Assembly (NCBI GenBank): GCA_944388955.1
Contig: CALXKJ010000002.1
Span: 96,830 to 160,829 of the forward strand
Origin: an uncultured Spirochaetaceae bacterium
Lineage (GTDB): Bacteria; Spirochaetota; Spirochaetia; Sphaerochaetales; Sphaerochaetaceae
DNA length: 64,000 nucleotides
Direction: 5' to 3'
A program made the translations under genes and the position numbers. Within the stretch, counting starts at the first letter, position 1. The number at the start of each line of letters is the position of its first letter. Positions 23,068 through 32,353 of this stretch are shown one piece after another. A model generated the notes under the pieces. That model saw nothing but the letters and a program-made list of their open reading frames with translations. It did no database searches and had not been told where the DNA came from.

Positions 23068-23980
23068 GGCTGTTCTCTTATTCGGGCCGACAGCTAGCGG
23101 CAAGACTGCGCTGACTGAAGCTTTGTTCTCAGAAGGTGCAGAGATTGTCAATGCTGATTCCGTTCAGGTGTATCGTTATCTCGATATCGGCTCAGCAAAA
23201 CCTGATGATAAGCTGAGAAGGCTTATTCCTCATCATCTGGTCGACATAAGAAATCCCTGGGAGCAATATACTGCCGGGGATTTCGTGCGTGATGCCGAGT
23301 TGTGCATTTCTGACATATGCTCAAGAGGGAATATCCCTGTCATTACAGGTGGAACTGCATATTACTTCCGACAGCTGGCATATGGCCCGTCTTCCGCTCC
23401 TCCATCCGATCCTGTGATACGACAGGAAGTGGAGCGAGACATCAAACAGAATGGCGAGGATTGGGCGTACAAGGAGCTTGAAAGGGTAGATTCTGTTTCC
23501 GCATCACGTATTAACCCGAATGACATATACAGAGTGTCGAGAGCGCTTGAAGTATATCGTACATGCTCTCGCCCTCTTTCATCGTTTCCTCTCTCTGATA
23601 CGCTCAGGGACGATATCGACTTTGTCATCATCGGTCTCAAACGCGACAAGAAAGAGCTTGATGAAAGGATAAGGCTGCGCGTTGATATGATGTTCGATGA
23701 AGGCCTTTATGACGAGATAAAGAAGCTTGTTCGCATGGGGGCTGATGAAAGCTGGCCTGGAATGCAGGGAATAGGGTATAGGGAATTTCTGGATGCGATG
23801 GTATCAGGGGAAGTCTCTTTTGGCATCATCAAGGAAGATATCATCAGAGCGACAAGACAGTATGCAAAACGGCAGATGACTTTCTTCTCATCATTCGCCA
23901 CCTGCCGCTTCTTCCATCCTGATGATATTGATTCAATACGGGAGTATCTGACTATCAGGGATGTACGTCTCAGGCATTAG
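23030..23980 (+). CDS. miaA: tRNA dimethylallyltransferase
   Basis: Transfers the dimethylallyl group to A37 of tRNAs reading UNN codons (316 aa). The P-loop LLFGPTASGKTAL, catalytic-region NADSVQVYRYLDIGSAKP, DIRNPWEQYTAGDFVRDA, ITGGTAYYFRQL and C-terminal QGIGYREF and ATRQYAKRQMTFF are all diagnostic. The start is most likely one of the ATGATG pair at 23027/23030, inside the omega-like gene and lacking a Shine-Dalgarno, implying translational coupling. The last 48 nt overlap the convergent membrane-protein gene. Confidence 0.93.
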   Translation: MKSSTERTQTKNKAVLLFGPTASGKTALTEALFSEGAEIVNADSVQVYRYLDIGSAKPDDKLRRLIPHHLVDIRNPWEQYTAGDFVRDAELCISDICSRGNIPVITGGTAYYFRQLAYGPSSAPPSDPVIRQEVERDIKQNGEDWAYKELERVDSVSASRINPNDIYRVSRALEVYRTCSRPLSSFPLSDTLRDDIDFVIIGLKRDKKELDERIRLRVDMMFDEGLYDEIKKLVRMGADESWPGMQGIGYREFLDAMVSGEVSFGIIKEDIIRATRQYAKRQMTFFSSFATCRFFHPDDIDSIREYLTIRDVRLRH

Positions 23981-25417
23981 TACATCGATGAACTCATAAC
24001 CTGTTATTTCAGAGCCCACGATATTCCACCAGCCACGTTTATTCCATTTCATCTCAAAGCTCTGGTGAACGCGGTAGCGATAGACGACAACCTCTCCCTG
24101 TTCTGTTATCACCTGTTCCTCTTCGTTCTCGGGGAATGGCAGATACCAGATTCCTGTAGCCATATAGCTGTTATCTCCGGTTTTCTCTATATCCTCAAGT
24201 ATGACGCCGTATACTTCTGAGCCCATAGGCAGGGCAGGCATTCCTTCATTCACCCATTCCTCTGCATTTACAAGCGGATCGAAGTACTCATACGCAAACC
24301 TTGTCTTCGATGTGACAAAGAGGTTTGTGACTTCCATTTCCTGAGGAGGTGAGAATCCCTTGACAGCTGTTGTCAGCTCTGTCGGATTGCATTCTGACTG
24401 TGCATCGTAGAAAGCCTCTATGACGCCATACTCGTCCATATCCCTCGTTGTAGGCGGCTCCAGGAGACCTTTGATGTAGCTGAAGAGAAAAGCGAATACG
24501 AAGATGCCTATAACAGCACCGACGCATATAGCTGTTCCTTTTGTCCTCCAGAATGTGTTTCTCTTGTATATCCTTGTCCTTTCCTTGAAGAAATTGCTGT
24601 AAGATTCAGAAGATGTGTTCTTCTTTATCTCGGCATCTCTTTCTTCTTCTGTTCTTGCAGGAAGATTCCACTCAAGGTCTTTGCTTCTGTCGAGGAACCA
24701 TTTCAGGCACTGACCACCGTTTCCGTTTCCCATGATATCCCTCATCTCACGATTCTTCGCGTGGAATATGAAGGAAATGAAACCTTCTGTCCTTTCCGGA
24801 AGGGAAGCGAAAAGCGAAATCGGGGCTTCCCTGTAGCCAGAGCCTCTGACTTCATCGGAGGCGAATGGGAATATGCCTGATGCGGCATAATACAGAAGCT
24901 CTGCCATCTCGGTTATAAGCAGGAATTGCTTCTCTGCCGTTCCCTGGATAATCCTGTTGACTTCATTTTCCTTGGTTTCCTCATCACGCATAATACCGAT
25001 GAGATCTCCGAGGTCTGGAGGCATGACAAGGACTTTGGTATCGTCATATATCCATATCCTGTATAGCGGAAGAACTCCCGTTATGAGGTCAAGGAAAGAC
25101 TCGTCTGCCGATACCAGGGCAAAAGCCAGATTCCTGACAATCTCGAGAGCTTTCGGGCGTGAATATGTGGATATATCATAAATGGGCCTGATCCTGGCTG
25201 GGCTGAAATAGACATATCTCATTCCCTCAATGGTGCAGAGACCATCCCAGAACCATCTTTCCAGAGTCTTCCCATCTGATATTATTCCATCGTACTTCGC
25301 ACCTTGCATGAGATGCTTTGGAAGCCCGAAATCATCCTGCCCGATACAGATAGCGGTTTTCTTTTCCCCGTCGCGTATTATATCAATTACTTCGTTCATC
25401 CATGAAAAAGGCCGCAT
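23933..25417 (-). CDS. Membrane protein of unknown function with kinase-like N-terminal region
   Basis: Not recognised. The 494-residue product has a cytoplasmic part (about 1-294), one transmembrane helix (about 295-317) and an extracytoplasmic part (about 320-494). Within 85-245 the order of elements recalls a degenerate protein-kinase C-lobe: PLYRIWIYDDTKVLVM in the catalytic/metal-loop place, ITEMAELLYYAASGIFPF like the helix-F region, then LPERTEGFISFIFHA. Catalytic Asp/Asn residues are missing, so a pseudokinase is inferred. The outer part starts YGVIEAFYDAQ and ends near WNKRGWWNIVG, reminiscent of NTF2-like folds. It is the last gene of the folC operon and overlaps its upstream neighbour by 35 nt. 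Confidence 0.6.
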   Translation of the reverse strand: MRPFSWMNEVIDIIRDGEKKTAICIGQDDFGLPKHLMQGAKYDGIISDGKTLERWFWDGLCTIEGMRYVYFSPARIRPIYDISTYSRPKALEIVRNLAFALVSADESFLDLITGVLPLYRIWIYDDTKVLVMPPDLGDLIGIMRDEETKENEVNRIIQGTAEKQFLLITEMAELLYYAASGIFPFASDEVRGSGYREAPISLFASLPERTEGFISFIFHAKNREMRDIMGNGNGGQCLKWFLDRSKDLEWNLPARTEEERDAEIKKNTSSESYSNFFKERTRIYKRNTFWRTKGTAICVGAVIGIFVFAFLFSYIKGLLEPPTTRDMDEYGVIEAFYDAQSECNPTELTTAVKGFSPPQEMEVTNLFVTSKTRFAYEYFDPLVNAEEWVNEGMPALPMGSEVYGVILEDIEKTGDNSYMATGIWYLPFPENEEEQVITEQGEVVVYRYRVHQSFEMKWNKRGWWNIVGSEITGYEFIDVLMPETYIPDSQILPY

Positions 25418-26111
25418 GCCCTGCCTTTGTCTCCTTATCAGAAACTCCTATTAGCTGCCAGTGCCCTCCGAAGGCTCTTCTTGCAGCTTCGATAAGAGGC
25501 GCTCCGCATGCTCTGAAGCGTCCCTTCCTCCACGCGTCCATAAGATGATTCCCGGATAGCACCATGTTTATGGCTTTTTCCCGCTCCTCTTCAACGCCTT
25601 TGTCTATACGATCAGTCATATTTGAAGATATGATGAATGCAGTATTCCCGTCATCATATTCCGTGAGCTTTTGTGCAAGCTTCTTCATATCTTCACTTTT
25701 CTTCACATTGCAGAAGAGAGGATAGAAAAGCGATGATGGATTATGATGCGCGATATACGGAAGGAGCAGCTCCATGCTGTATTCTTCCTCCTCGTATGCG
25801 GAAGCAGACGGAAAGCCCAGGCTTCGTATATGCACTGTACCTATAGCCATCTCCTCATCCCTCTCTTCTGAGGAGAAGAGTATCTCATTCTCGTCACAAA
25901 GAAGCGGCTCCCTGTGAAGAGGGAAAAGCCCTATGATCCTCATTCCATCAGGTATCGATGAGAAAACAGCCCTGTAGAGGTGCGCGATATATCCAAGCGC
26001 CATATGTGGCACTATGAAAGCTTTATGCTCATCATTTACCCCTATCGGCTCAAGAAGCCCGAGAAGCTCTTCCTTACTAGAAGGGTAGAATATATCCTCA
26101 TGATATCTCAT
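25383..26111 (-). CDS. MEMO-like protein (AmmeMemoRadiSam system protein B-like)
   Basis: Divergent member of the MEMO1 family (242 aa). The opening RYHEDIFYPSSKEELLGLL, then AFIVPHMALGYIAHLYRAVF, LFPLHRE, and the EEEYSMELLLPYIAHH segment correspond in order to the MEMO blocks built around PHAGY and EHSxExQLPFL; IISSNMTD fits the later strand. Several of the iron/metal-site histidines appear altered, so enzymatic redox activity is uncertain. The radical-SAM and AMMECR1 partners are not in the window. It overlaps the NFACT gene by 14 nt and the downstream gene by 35 nt. Confidence 0.65.
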   Translation of the reverse strand: MRYHEDIFYPSSKEELLGLLEPIGVNDEHKAFIVPHMALGYIAHLYRAVFSSIPDGMRIIGLFPLHREPLLCDENEILFSSEERDEEMAIGTVHIRSLGFPSASAYEEEEYSMELLLPYIAHHNPSSLFYPLFCNVKKSEDMKKLAQKLTEYDDGNTAFIISSNMTDRIDKGVEEEREKAINMVLSGNHLMDAWRKGRFRACGAPLIEAARRAFGGHWQLIGVSDKETKAGHAAFFMDERSN

Positions 26112-27495
26112 TGAGAATCTCCTTCACTCTTTTCTCGTCGAGCGTGACTGAGAGATTCCTTTCCTGTGTCGGAAGTACCAGTCCTGTTTTCCCGTCCTTC
26201 GCTCTGCGGAGATATTTGACTTCAGTGTAATATAAATCGGCTTTGCCGTTCTTCTTCGCTTTTGAATAGTGTATCGCAAGCGAAGCCGCGTCAAGGAGTA
26301 CAGGAAGCGGTACCGTCTTGCCTTTCTTCGCCTTGATTATCACATAACCGCCTGCGAAATCCCTTGTATGGAGCCATAGATCAGAGCCTCTTGCCCAGTG
26401 GCGGAGAATCTCATCGTTTTCCTTCGCATTTCTTCCTATCACTACGTCAAAACCCTGGATAGCCACCCACACACCGGGTTTCCTGTCATCATCTTTTTTC
26501 CCTGTCTGTGGACGCTCTGCGGCTTTCCTGAGCTTTTCAAGGGACTCGGAAGAGAGAAGCGATGCATATTTCTCCTCTGTTGCCTTTATCTCAGCATTAA
26601 GGCGCTCGATTTCCTCACCAGTTGCCTCGGAAGTCCTTTTATCCTTCCTGTAACGCTGGTAGAGCTTTTCAAGATTCTCATTCGGTGAGAGCGCGGGATC
26701 TAGGGATATCGATATCTTTCCGCCCCTTTCCCAATCATCGAGCTCTATGCTTTCCATACCTTTTTTCAATGCATAAAGGGAGGCTGAGAGAATATCCGCG
26801 ACACGCTTGGTCTCCTCGTAACCGGCAGTCTCTTCTCTTCTTTTCTCCTCTCTCCTGAGTCTTTCAGAGAGAAGAGAGAGCTCTTTGTCGCGTTTCTCCT
26901 CAAGACGCTCAGTAAGGTTGTCCCTGAGTTTCTCTGAGGAGCTTGCAGATTCGCTCCTGTCCAGGAATTCGCTGAATGTCTCCGTGTCATATGCTCTCAC
27001 TTCAAAATGCTTCGGGCCTTCATCCATCCTGTTTTCGATTGTGAGGATACGCCCCGCTTCCTCTCCTCGATGGGGTCTTCTGTAAAGAAGCTCGAGTATC
27101 CTGTTCTCTTCATCGGTTATGATGATATTCGCCCCAGGACCGGAGAAGAGACGTACATGCATCCTGATAGTATTCTCTGCCGAGCTAAGGCTGAGATAGA
27201 ATGCCCTGTCAAAAGGGTACTGCACAGCCTTTGTTATCTTCCTTCCTGTTATGTGGGCATTCATGTATTGTGTGAAGCGCTGCATCTTCTTCGCTTTCGC
27301 CCTCATGATTCCCGTTTTGCAGAAACGCGAGAAAGGGGATGATACTTCTATATAGAGGAGCCATGCCTTCTCGCTTTTCGAGAACATCGAGAATGTGTAT
27401 GCATTGACACTGTGCTCCGTGATTTTCTGTATATAGCTTCCTTCGAGCGGCAGCTCCGAGAGAAGCAGCTCTGTTTCTTTCCAGTTAAGGCTCAT
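26098..27495 (-). CDS. NFACT protein, RqcH-like
   Basis: Ribosome-quality-control factor family (465 aa; B. subtilis RqcH about 570). RqcH binds obstructed 50S subunits and adds alanine tails. The N-terminal FbpA-like domain covers about 1-190 and includes YPFDRAF, whose Asp96-Arg97 fit the tailing-critical Asp-Arg pair of RqcH. Long charged coiled coils follow (about 190-340). The C-terminal NFACT-R domain has VVIGRNAKENDEILRHWARGSDLWLHTRDFAGGYVIIK. The shortening appears to fall in the central helical part. It is coupled to folC by a 4-nt overlap. Alternative view: a surface fibronectin-binding annotation, less likely without an export signal. Confidence 0.85.
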   Translation of the reverse strand: MSLNWKETELLLSELPLEGSYIQKITEHSVNAYTFSMFSKSEKAWLLYIEVSSPFSRFCKTGIMRAKAKKMQRFTQYMNAHITGRKITKAVQYPFDRAFYLSLSSAENTIRMHVRLFSGPGANIIITDEENRILELLYRRPHRGEEAGRILTIENRMDEGPKHFEVRAYDTETFSEFLDRSESASSSEKLRDNLTERLEEKRDKELSLLSERLRREEKRREETAGYEETKRVADILSASLYALKKGMESIELDDWERGGKISISLDPALSPNENLEKLYQRYRKDKRTSEATGEEIERLNAEIKATEEKYASLLSSESLEKLRKAAERPQTGKKDDDRKPGVWVAIQGFDVVIGRNAKENDEILRHWARGSDLWLHTRDFAGGYVIIKAKKGKTVPLPVLLDAASLAIHYSKAKKNGKADLYYTEVKYLRRAKDGKTGLVLPTQERNLSVTLDEKRVKEILNEIS

Positions 27496-28790
27496 AATCC
27501 ATCCCTGAGCCTTGCAATCTCGGCACCAAGATAGAAAGACCCTGTGATGAGTATATCAGAAGAGAGCTTAAGAGCGCTATCAAAAGCCTCCGATGGGGAT
27601 TCTATATAAGAAATATCCTTCTTCGGAAAACGCTCTCGCGCCATGCTGAATATCTTTTCGGGACTGCTTTTCTTATAGCTTCCTGGCTTTGAGATTATGA
27701 TTTTCTCGAATGGCTCTAGAAGCTCATCAATCATATGCTCTATATCCTTTCCGTCAACAGCCCCGAATATGAGTACAGGATGCCCTTCGGCGATAGAGAA
27801 GAATGCATCGCGTGTGGCTTTTACTGAAGCTGGAGTGTGCGCAGTGTCTAGGACAACAAGCGCGCCATTGATGTTTCTTCTTTCGAAGCGGCCTGGAAGC
27901 TGTGTGCTCATGACACGGCATAGCCCTTCATCTGTGAGAAATCCGAGTCTTTCCGCTCCCAGAATAGCCAATGCGGCATTCTCTGCCATGGCTTCAGTCG
28001 CCATCTGCAGCGTGAGAGTGAGCTTCTGACCGTCTATCGTGAATGAGACATGCTCTCCGTCTTTTTCAGTGGATGATGAGAAATCCATGATTTCATTCCT
28101 GAAAAGATGCACTGTGGCATGTCTTCTCCCGGCCTCTTCAAGGAATACATCCTCCGCTTCCTTTCTCTGTCTTGAGATGAATACAGGTGAAGATGTTATT
28201 ATCTTCGATTTCTCTGTCGCTATACTTGATATCGTCTTTCCAAGGATATCTGTATGCTCAAGTTCGACAGGGGTGAGGAACACAGCCTCCGGATCTATCG
28301 TGTTTGTTGCATCGAGCCTGCCTCCGATACCTGTCTCGATCACGGCATCCGTGCATCCATATTCCATGAAGAGAAGATAGCCATATGCGGTATACATCTC
28401 AAAGACAGTAGGCTTCTCAGAGCCAAGTGAAGAGGGCAGTGAGAAGGTTTTCATCTTATCAAGCAGCATGTTGCATACATCGATATAGAGCTTGTCCGGA
28501 AACATTTCTCCTGAAAGCGTGAAGCGCTCCCTGATGGTAAAGAGATGCGGCGATGTGTAAAGCCCTGTAATCCGGCCAGCGCCTGAAAGCAATGACGCCA
28601 GATAGGCAGAAGTCGAGCCTTTGCCTTTCGAGCCCGCAGTATGGTATGTCCTGTAACTCCTTTCCGGATTGCCAAGGTGCGCAAGCAGTCTTTCCATCCT
28701 CTCCAGACGCAATTCCTTTATTCTCGGGTCGGGGAGAGATGGGGCGAAGTTATCAAAAGCAGTCTCAAGTTCTTCGATTTTCCCGATCAT
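27492..28790 (-). CDS. folC: Folylpolyglutamate synthase/dihydrofolate synthase
   Basis: Mur-ligase-family enzyme adding glutamate to (dihydro)folates (432 aa). Visible motifs: TAGSKGKGSTSAYLASLL (P-loop), GLYTSPHLFTIRERF, VIETGIGGRLDATNTIDP, LEHTDILGKTISSIATEKSKII with the carbamylated-lysine region, PGRFERR and VLDTAHTPASVKATRDAF. It is first in a four-gene minus-strand operon with NFACT, MEMO-like and membrane-protein genes. On the minus strand TAGACT ends 7 nt before the ATG and no Shine-Dalgarno is seen, so a near-leaderless start is possible but weaker than in other cases. Confidence 0.92.
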   Translation of the reverse strand: MIGKIEELETAFDNFAPSLPDPRIKELRLERMERLLAHLGNPERSYRTYHTAGSKGKGSTSAYLASLLSGAGRITGLYTSPHLFTIRERFTLSGEMFPDKLYIDVCNMLLDKMKTFSLPSSLGSEKPTVFEMYTAYGYLLFMEYGCTDAVIETGIGGRLDATNTIDPEAVFLTPVELEHTDILGKTISSIATEKSKIITSSPVFISRQRKEAEDVFLEEAGRRHATVHLFRNEIMDFSSSTEKDGEHVSFTIDGQKLTLTLQMATEAMAENAALAILGAERLGFLTDEGLCRVMSTQLPGRFERRNINGALVVLDTAHTPASVKATRDAFFSIAEGHPVLIFGAVDGKDIEHMIDELLEPFEKIIISKPGSYKKSSPEKIFSMARERFPKKDISYIESPSEAFDSALKLSSDILITGSFYLGAEIARLRDGL

Positions 28791-28916
28791 CTGTGGCAGT
28801 CTACATCTTTCACGCGCTCAAGGGAACTGACAGGAGAAAGGAATAAATCAGTGAAAATATGGTAAGTTTATTTGTAATTTAAATCCATTTACTTATATTA
28901 TAAAAAATTATCAAAT

Positions 28917-28950
28917 TTAACACAGATTTAACACAATCTATGCTTATTAT
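28917..28950 (+). promoter_or_regulatory. Probable Pho box and -10 of the pst-pho operon
   Basis: TTAACA occurs at 28917-28922 and again at 28928-28933, an 11-bp period as in PhoP/PhoB direct repeats. TATTAT (28945-28950) follows 11 nt later as a -10, with no normal -35. The operon downstream encodes PhoB and PhoR, so phosphate-controlled autoregulation is inferred. Confidence 0.6.
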
Positions 28951-29017
28951 TTAATACTCCGTCATTAGCATACTGGCAGAACCTTAAGAATGGGCTAGTC
29001 CCAGTTAGGAGAAAAAA

Positions 29018-29827
29018 ATGAGAAAAATTATAGCATTCATGATGATTGCTCTCTTCGCAGCAGGTTTTGCATTTGCTGGTGCCGCTAAGGAAAGCGCAAC
29101 AGTTTCTACAGATGGCTCAACATCAATGGAGAAGGTTATCCTCTCTCTCGCAGAGCAGTATATGGCCGACAATCAGGATGTGAATGTGACATACAATCCT
29201 ACAGGAAGCGGTACTGGTATCACAGCAGCTCTTGAAGGCAGATGCGACATCGGTCTTTCATCCCGTGCTCTCAAGGCAGAAGAAGTAGCTTCAGGCCTCA
29301 AGGAGACAATCGTTGCTCTTGATGGAATTGCTATCATCGTCAATGGCGACAACACAGTCTCTGATCTCACGATTGAGCAGATTGCAGCTCTCTTCTCAGG
29401 CGATATCACAAACTGGAATGAAGTAGGTGGTCCGGATGCTCCTGTTGTTCCTATCGGAAGAGAAGCAGGCTCTGGCACAAGAGATGGTTTCGAGTCCATC
29501 ACAGGCACAGAAGATGTCTGCAAGTACAGCCAGGAGCTTACATCCACAGGTGCTGTCATCACAGCTGTAGCACAGAATCCGGGCGCAATCGGATATGCAT
29601 CTCTTGCAAGCAATCTTGATTCTGTGAAGACTCTCACTGTGGAAGGCGTTGCTCCATCTGAGGAGACAGTCAAGAGCGGAGAGTATAAGATCCAGAGACC
29701 ATTTGTCTTCGCAACTCTTGCAGATAAGCCGCTTTCAGACGCTGCTCAGAAGTTCTTTGACTACTGTGTAAGCTCAGATGCAGCTTCCATCATCGCTGGA
29801 GCTGGCGCTGTTCCTGTAGCAGACTGA
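29018..29827 (+). CDS. pstS: Phosphate-binding protein PstS
   Basis: Periplasmic phosphate receptor of the Pst importer (269 aa). The signal peptide is MRKIIAFMMIALFAAGFAFA with cleavage before Gly-Ala-Ala; there is no lipobox, so it is released into the periplasm. Phosphate-binding segments are STDGSTSMEKVI at the N-terminus, GSGTGITAAL, and REAGSGTRDGFE with the conserved Arg and Gly. TTAGGAG lies just before the A-run and ATG 29018. A Pho-box-like repeat precedes it. It is the first gene of a seven-gene phosphate cluster. Confidence 0.93.
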   Translation: MRKIIAFMMIALFAAGFAFAGAAKESATVSTDGSTSMEKVILSLAEQYMADNQDVNVTYNPTGSGTGITAALEGRCDIGLSSRALKAEEVASGLKETIVALDGIAIIVNGDNTVSDLTIEQIAALFSGDITNWNEVGGPDAPVVPIGREAGSGTRDGFESITGTEDVCKYSQELTSTGAVITAVAQNPGAIGYASLASNLDSVKTLTVEGVAPSEETVKSGEYKIQRPFVFATLADKPLSDAAQKFFDYCVSSDAASIIAGAGAVPVAD

Positions 29828-29840
29828 TTCAGAGGTCCAG

Positions 29841-30746
29841 ATGAATCTCAGTCAGTACATCGCCGAGAAGGGATATAAGGATAATCCCAGAAGACTGGTG
29901 GAAGATCTGATTCAGCTGGTATTCCTAATCCTTGGACTTGTTGCGGTCGGCTCGGTACTGGTTATCACAGTTTATCTTGTGGTATCAGGCCTGCCGGCCA
30001 TCTTCAAGATAGGCCCGGTGGAGTTTCTCTTCGGAACACGCTGGGCTTCCACAGCATCGGAGCCGGCTTTCGGAATCCTTCCTTTCATCCTTACTTCGAT
30101 TTACGGTACCGCGGGTGCAATCATCATAGGTGTACCAATCGGTTTTTTCGCCGCGGTATTCCTTGCAAAGATGGCCCCAAAGAAAGTGCGGGAAGTCATG
30201 GAGCTGTGCATCGGAGTACTTGCAGGTATCCCATCTGTTGTCTACGGTCTTGTGGGCATGACTATTCTCGTGCCTGGTATAAGAATACTTTTCAACGTTC
30301 CAGATGGCGCTACGCTGCTTGCCGCTATTGTCGTTCTTGCAGTAATGATTCTTCCTTCGGTAATCAATGTTTCGCTCTCCGCTCTTCAGGCAGTGCCTAG
30401 AGAATTCGAGGAAGCATCGCTCGCGCTTGGCGCTACCAGTACCGAAACCTATTTCCGTGTAACGGTCCCTGCGGCCAAAAGCGGTATATTCACTGCAATA
30501 GTCCTTGGTATCGGAAGAGCGATAGGAGAGGCCATGGCTATAATGATGGTCGCTGGAAATGTTGCGAATATGCCATCAATCTTCAAGTCCGTCAGATTCC
30601 TCACAACAGCTGTCGCTTCAGAGATGTCATATTCATCAGGACTCCAGAGGGAGGCGCTTTTCTCGATAGCCCTCGTACTCTTCCTGTTCATCATGATCAT
30701 CAATGCGATTCTCAATGTTCTCAAGACAGGAGGGAAGAGGAAATGA
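29841..30746 (+). CDS. pstC: Phosphate ABC transporter permease PstC
   Basis: Inner-membrane subunit of the Pst importer (301 aa, six helices expected). Conserved features: FLFGTRWASTASEPAFGILPFILTS, AIIIGVPIGFFAAVFLAKMAP, IPSVVYGLVGM, and the ATPase-contact loop EFEEASLALGATSTETYFRVTVPAAKSGIFT followed by GIGRAIGEAMAIMMVAGN. It begins 13 nt after pstS with GAGG as ribosome-binding site and overlaps pstA by 4 nt (ATGA). An upstream cytoplasmic stretch of about 25 residues is normal for PstC. Confidence 0.93.
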   Translation: MNLSQYIAEKGYKDNPRRLVEDLIQLVFLILGLVAVGSVLVITVYLVVSGLPAIFKIGPVEFLFGTRWASTASEPAFGILPFILTSIYGTAGAIIIGVPIGFFAAVFLAKMAPKKVREVMELCIGVLAGIPSVVYGLVGMTILVPGIRILFNVPDGATLLAAIVVLAVMILPSVINVSLSALQAVPREFEEASLALGATSTETYFRVTVPAAKSGIFTAIVLGIGRAIGEAMAIMMVAGNVANMPSIFKSVRFLTTAVASEMSYSSGLQREALFSIALVLFLFIMIINAILNVLKTGGKRK

Positions 30747-31603
30747 TAGAAAGAATATCCGGAAAAAGAAAGGCATGGTGCGCTATGATGAGGACGTTCT
30801 GCATCATCTCGCTTGTGCTTGTAACAGCTTTGACAGCCTTCATGCTTATCTATGTGCTTGTGAGAGGACTTCCGCACGTGACACCTGAGCTTCTGTTTAC
30901 AAAGCCCAGTACGCTCCGCAATACAATCGGTATCCTTCCAGATATCCTCAATACAATATATATCGTCATTACGACGCTTCTTGTCGTTCTGCCTATCGGA
31001 GTAGGAGCCGCTATTTATCTCAATGAGTACGCAACGAATAAGAAGGTTGTTGAGATGATTGAGTTCGCGGCGGAGACGCTTTCAGGCATCCCTTCGATTA
31101 TCTATGGCCTTGTAGGCATGCTGGTCTTCTGTCAGTTCTGCTCATTCGGGACATCGCTTCTGGCGGGTTCCCTGACTCTTGTCATCATGAACCTCCCAAC
31201 GATAATGAGGACAACGCAGGAAAGCCTGAAGACTGTACCGGAAAGCTACAGGGAAGGTGCCTTTGCGCTCGGAGCTGGTAAATGGAGAGTCATCAGGACT
31301 GTTGTGCTTCCGACTTGTATCAACGGAATCATCACAGGCTGTATTCTCTCAATCGGAAGAATCCTCAGCGAGTCCGCGGCCCTTCTTTTCACCGCAGGTT
31401 TCGCTCACAACGTCAATGGCTTCTTCCGTGGTATGGGAAGCGCAGGCGCAACACTTACAGTAGCTCTATATGTCTATGCAAGCGAGAGAGGCGAGTTCGA
31501 TATAGCATTCGCTATCGCGGCTATTCTTATGATCCTCACGGTCATAATCAACCTGCTCACTACATATATGGGCAAGCTTATGGAAAGGAGAAACGGACAG
31601 TGA
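30743..31603 (+). CDS. pstA: Phosphate ABC transporter permease PstA
   Basis: Second inner-membrane subunit of the Pst importer (286 aa). Diagnostic segments are [53 protein letters not shown], and the EAA-type loop [32 protein letters not shown] followed by [15 protein letters not shown]. The ATG overlaps the pstC stop, and the last codons overlap the pstB GTG start (GTGA), with AAGGAG at the 3' end of pstA serving pstB. Confidence 0.93.
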   Translation: MIERISGKRKAWCAMMRTFCIISLVLVTALTAFMLIYVLVRGLPHVTPELLFTKPSTLRNTIGILPDILNTIYIVITTLLVVLPIGVGAAIYLNEYATNKKVVEMIEFAAETLSGIPSIIYGLVGMLVFCQFCSFGTSLLAGSLTLVIMNLPTIMRTTQESLKTVPESYREGAFALGAGKWRVIRTVVLPTCINGIITGCILSIGRILSESAALLFTAGFAHNVNGFFRGMGSAGATLTVALYVYASERGEFDIAFAIAAILMILTVIINLLTTYMGKLMERRNGQ

Positions 31604-32352
31604 CAATTATTGAGACAAAAGACCTCGATCTCTGGTATGGGAATATGCAGGCCCTGAAGAAGATAAACCTTGCGATTGAGGAAAAACATATTACTGCGCT
31701 CATCGGGCCATCAGGATGCGGAAAATCCACATTCCTGAGAACGCTCAACAGAATGAATGATTTGGTGCCCGGTGTCAGAATTGAGGGAGAAGTTCTCTAT
31801 AACGGCGAGAATATCTTCTCACCGAAAGTTGACGTGAATGGATTGAGATATGAAGTGGGAATGGTTTTCCAGAAGCCGAATCCATTCATGATGAGCATCT
31901 ACGATAATATAGCGTACGGACCGAGAACGCATGGCATAAGAAGCAAAGTGAAACTCGACGAGATTGTCGAGAAAGCGCTTGTCGATGCGGCACTTTTCGA
32001 TGAGGTCAAGGACAGACTGAAAAAGAGCGCGCTTGGACTTTCAGGAGGACAGCAGCAGAGACTCTGTATCGCAAGAGCGCTTGCTGTACAGCCCAAGGTA
32101 TTGCTGATGGATGAGCCTACTTCTGCACTCGATCCGATTTCGACAGCAAAAGTAGAGGAGCTGGCGATGAGCCTTGCTGACAGATATACGATTATTATCG
32201 TAACGCATAACATGCAGCAGGCGCTCCGCATAGCGAATAAGACAGCTTTCTTCCTTCTGGGAGAGGTAATAGAGTATGATGATACGGAGAAGATATTCTC
32301 CACGCCATCTGATTCGAGAACTGAAGATTATGTGACAGGAAGGTTTGGTTGA
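31600..32352 (+). CDS. pstB: Phosphate ABC transporter ATPase PstB
   Basis: ATP-hydrolysing subunit of the Pst importer (250 aa). Walker [10 protein letters not shown], the PstB-specific [28 protein letters not shown]-loop [21 protein letters not shown], signature [18 protein letters not shown], Walker [14 protein letters not shown] and switch His in VTHNMQQA are all present. GTG 31600 is the start because it gives the normal N-terminus and overlaps the pstA stop; the open frame further upstream is inside pstA and lacks family similarity. Confidence 0.95.
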   Translation: MTIIETKDLDLWYGNMQALKKINLAIEEKHITALIGPSGCGKSTFLRTLNRMNDLVPGVRIEGEVLYNGENIFSPKVDVNGLRYEVGMVFQKPNPFMMSIYDNIAYGPRTHGIRSKVKLDEIVEKALVDAALFDEVKDRLKKSALGLSGGQQQRLCIARALAVQPKVLLMDEPTSALDPISTAKVEELAMSLADRYTIIIVTHNMQQALRIANKTAFFLLGEVIEYDDTEKIFSTPSDSRTEDYVTGRFG

Positions 32353-32353
32353 T

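Noticed and set aside
31282..31599. Extended PstB N-terminus
   Set aside because: That stretch lies inside pstA in another frame; GTG 31600 gives the normal PstB start with coupling.
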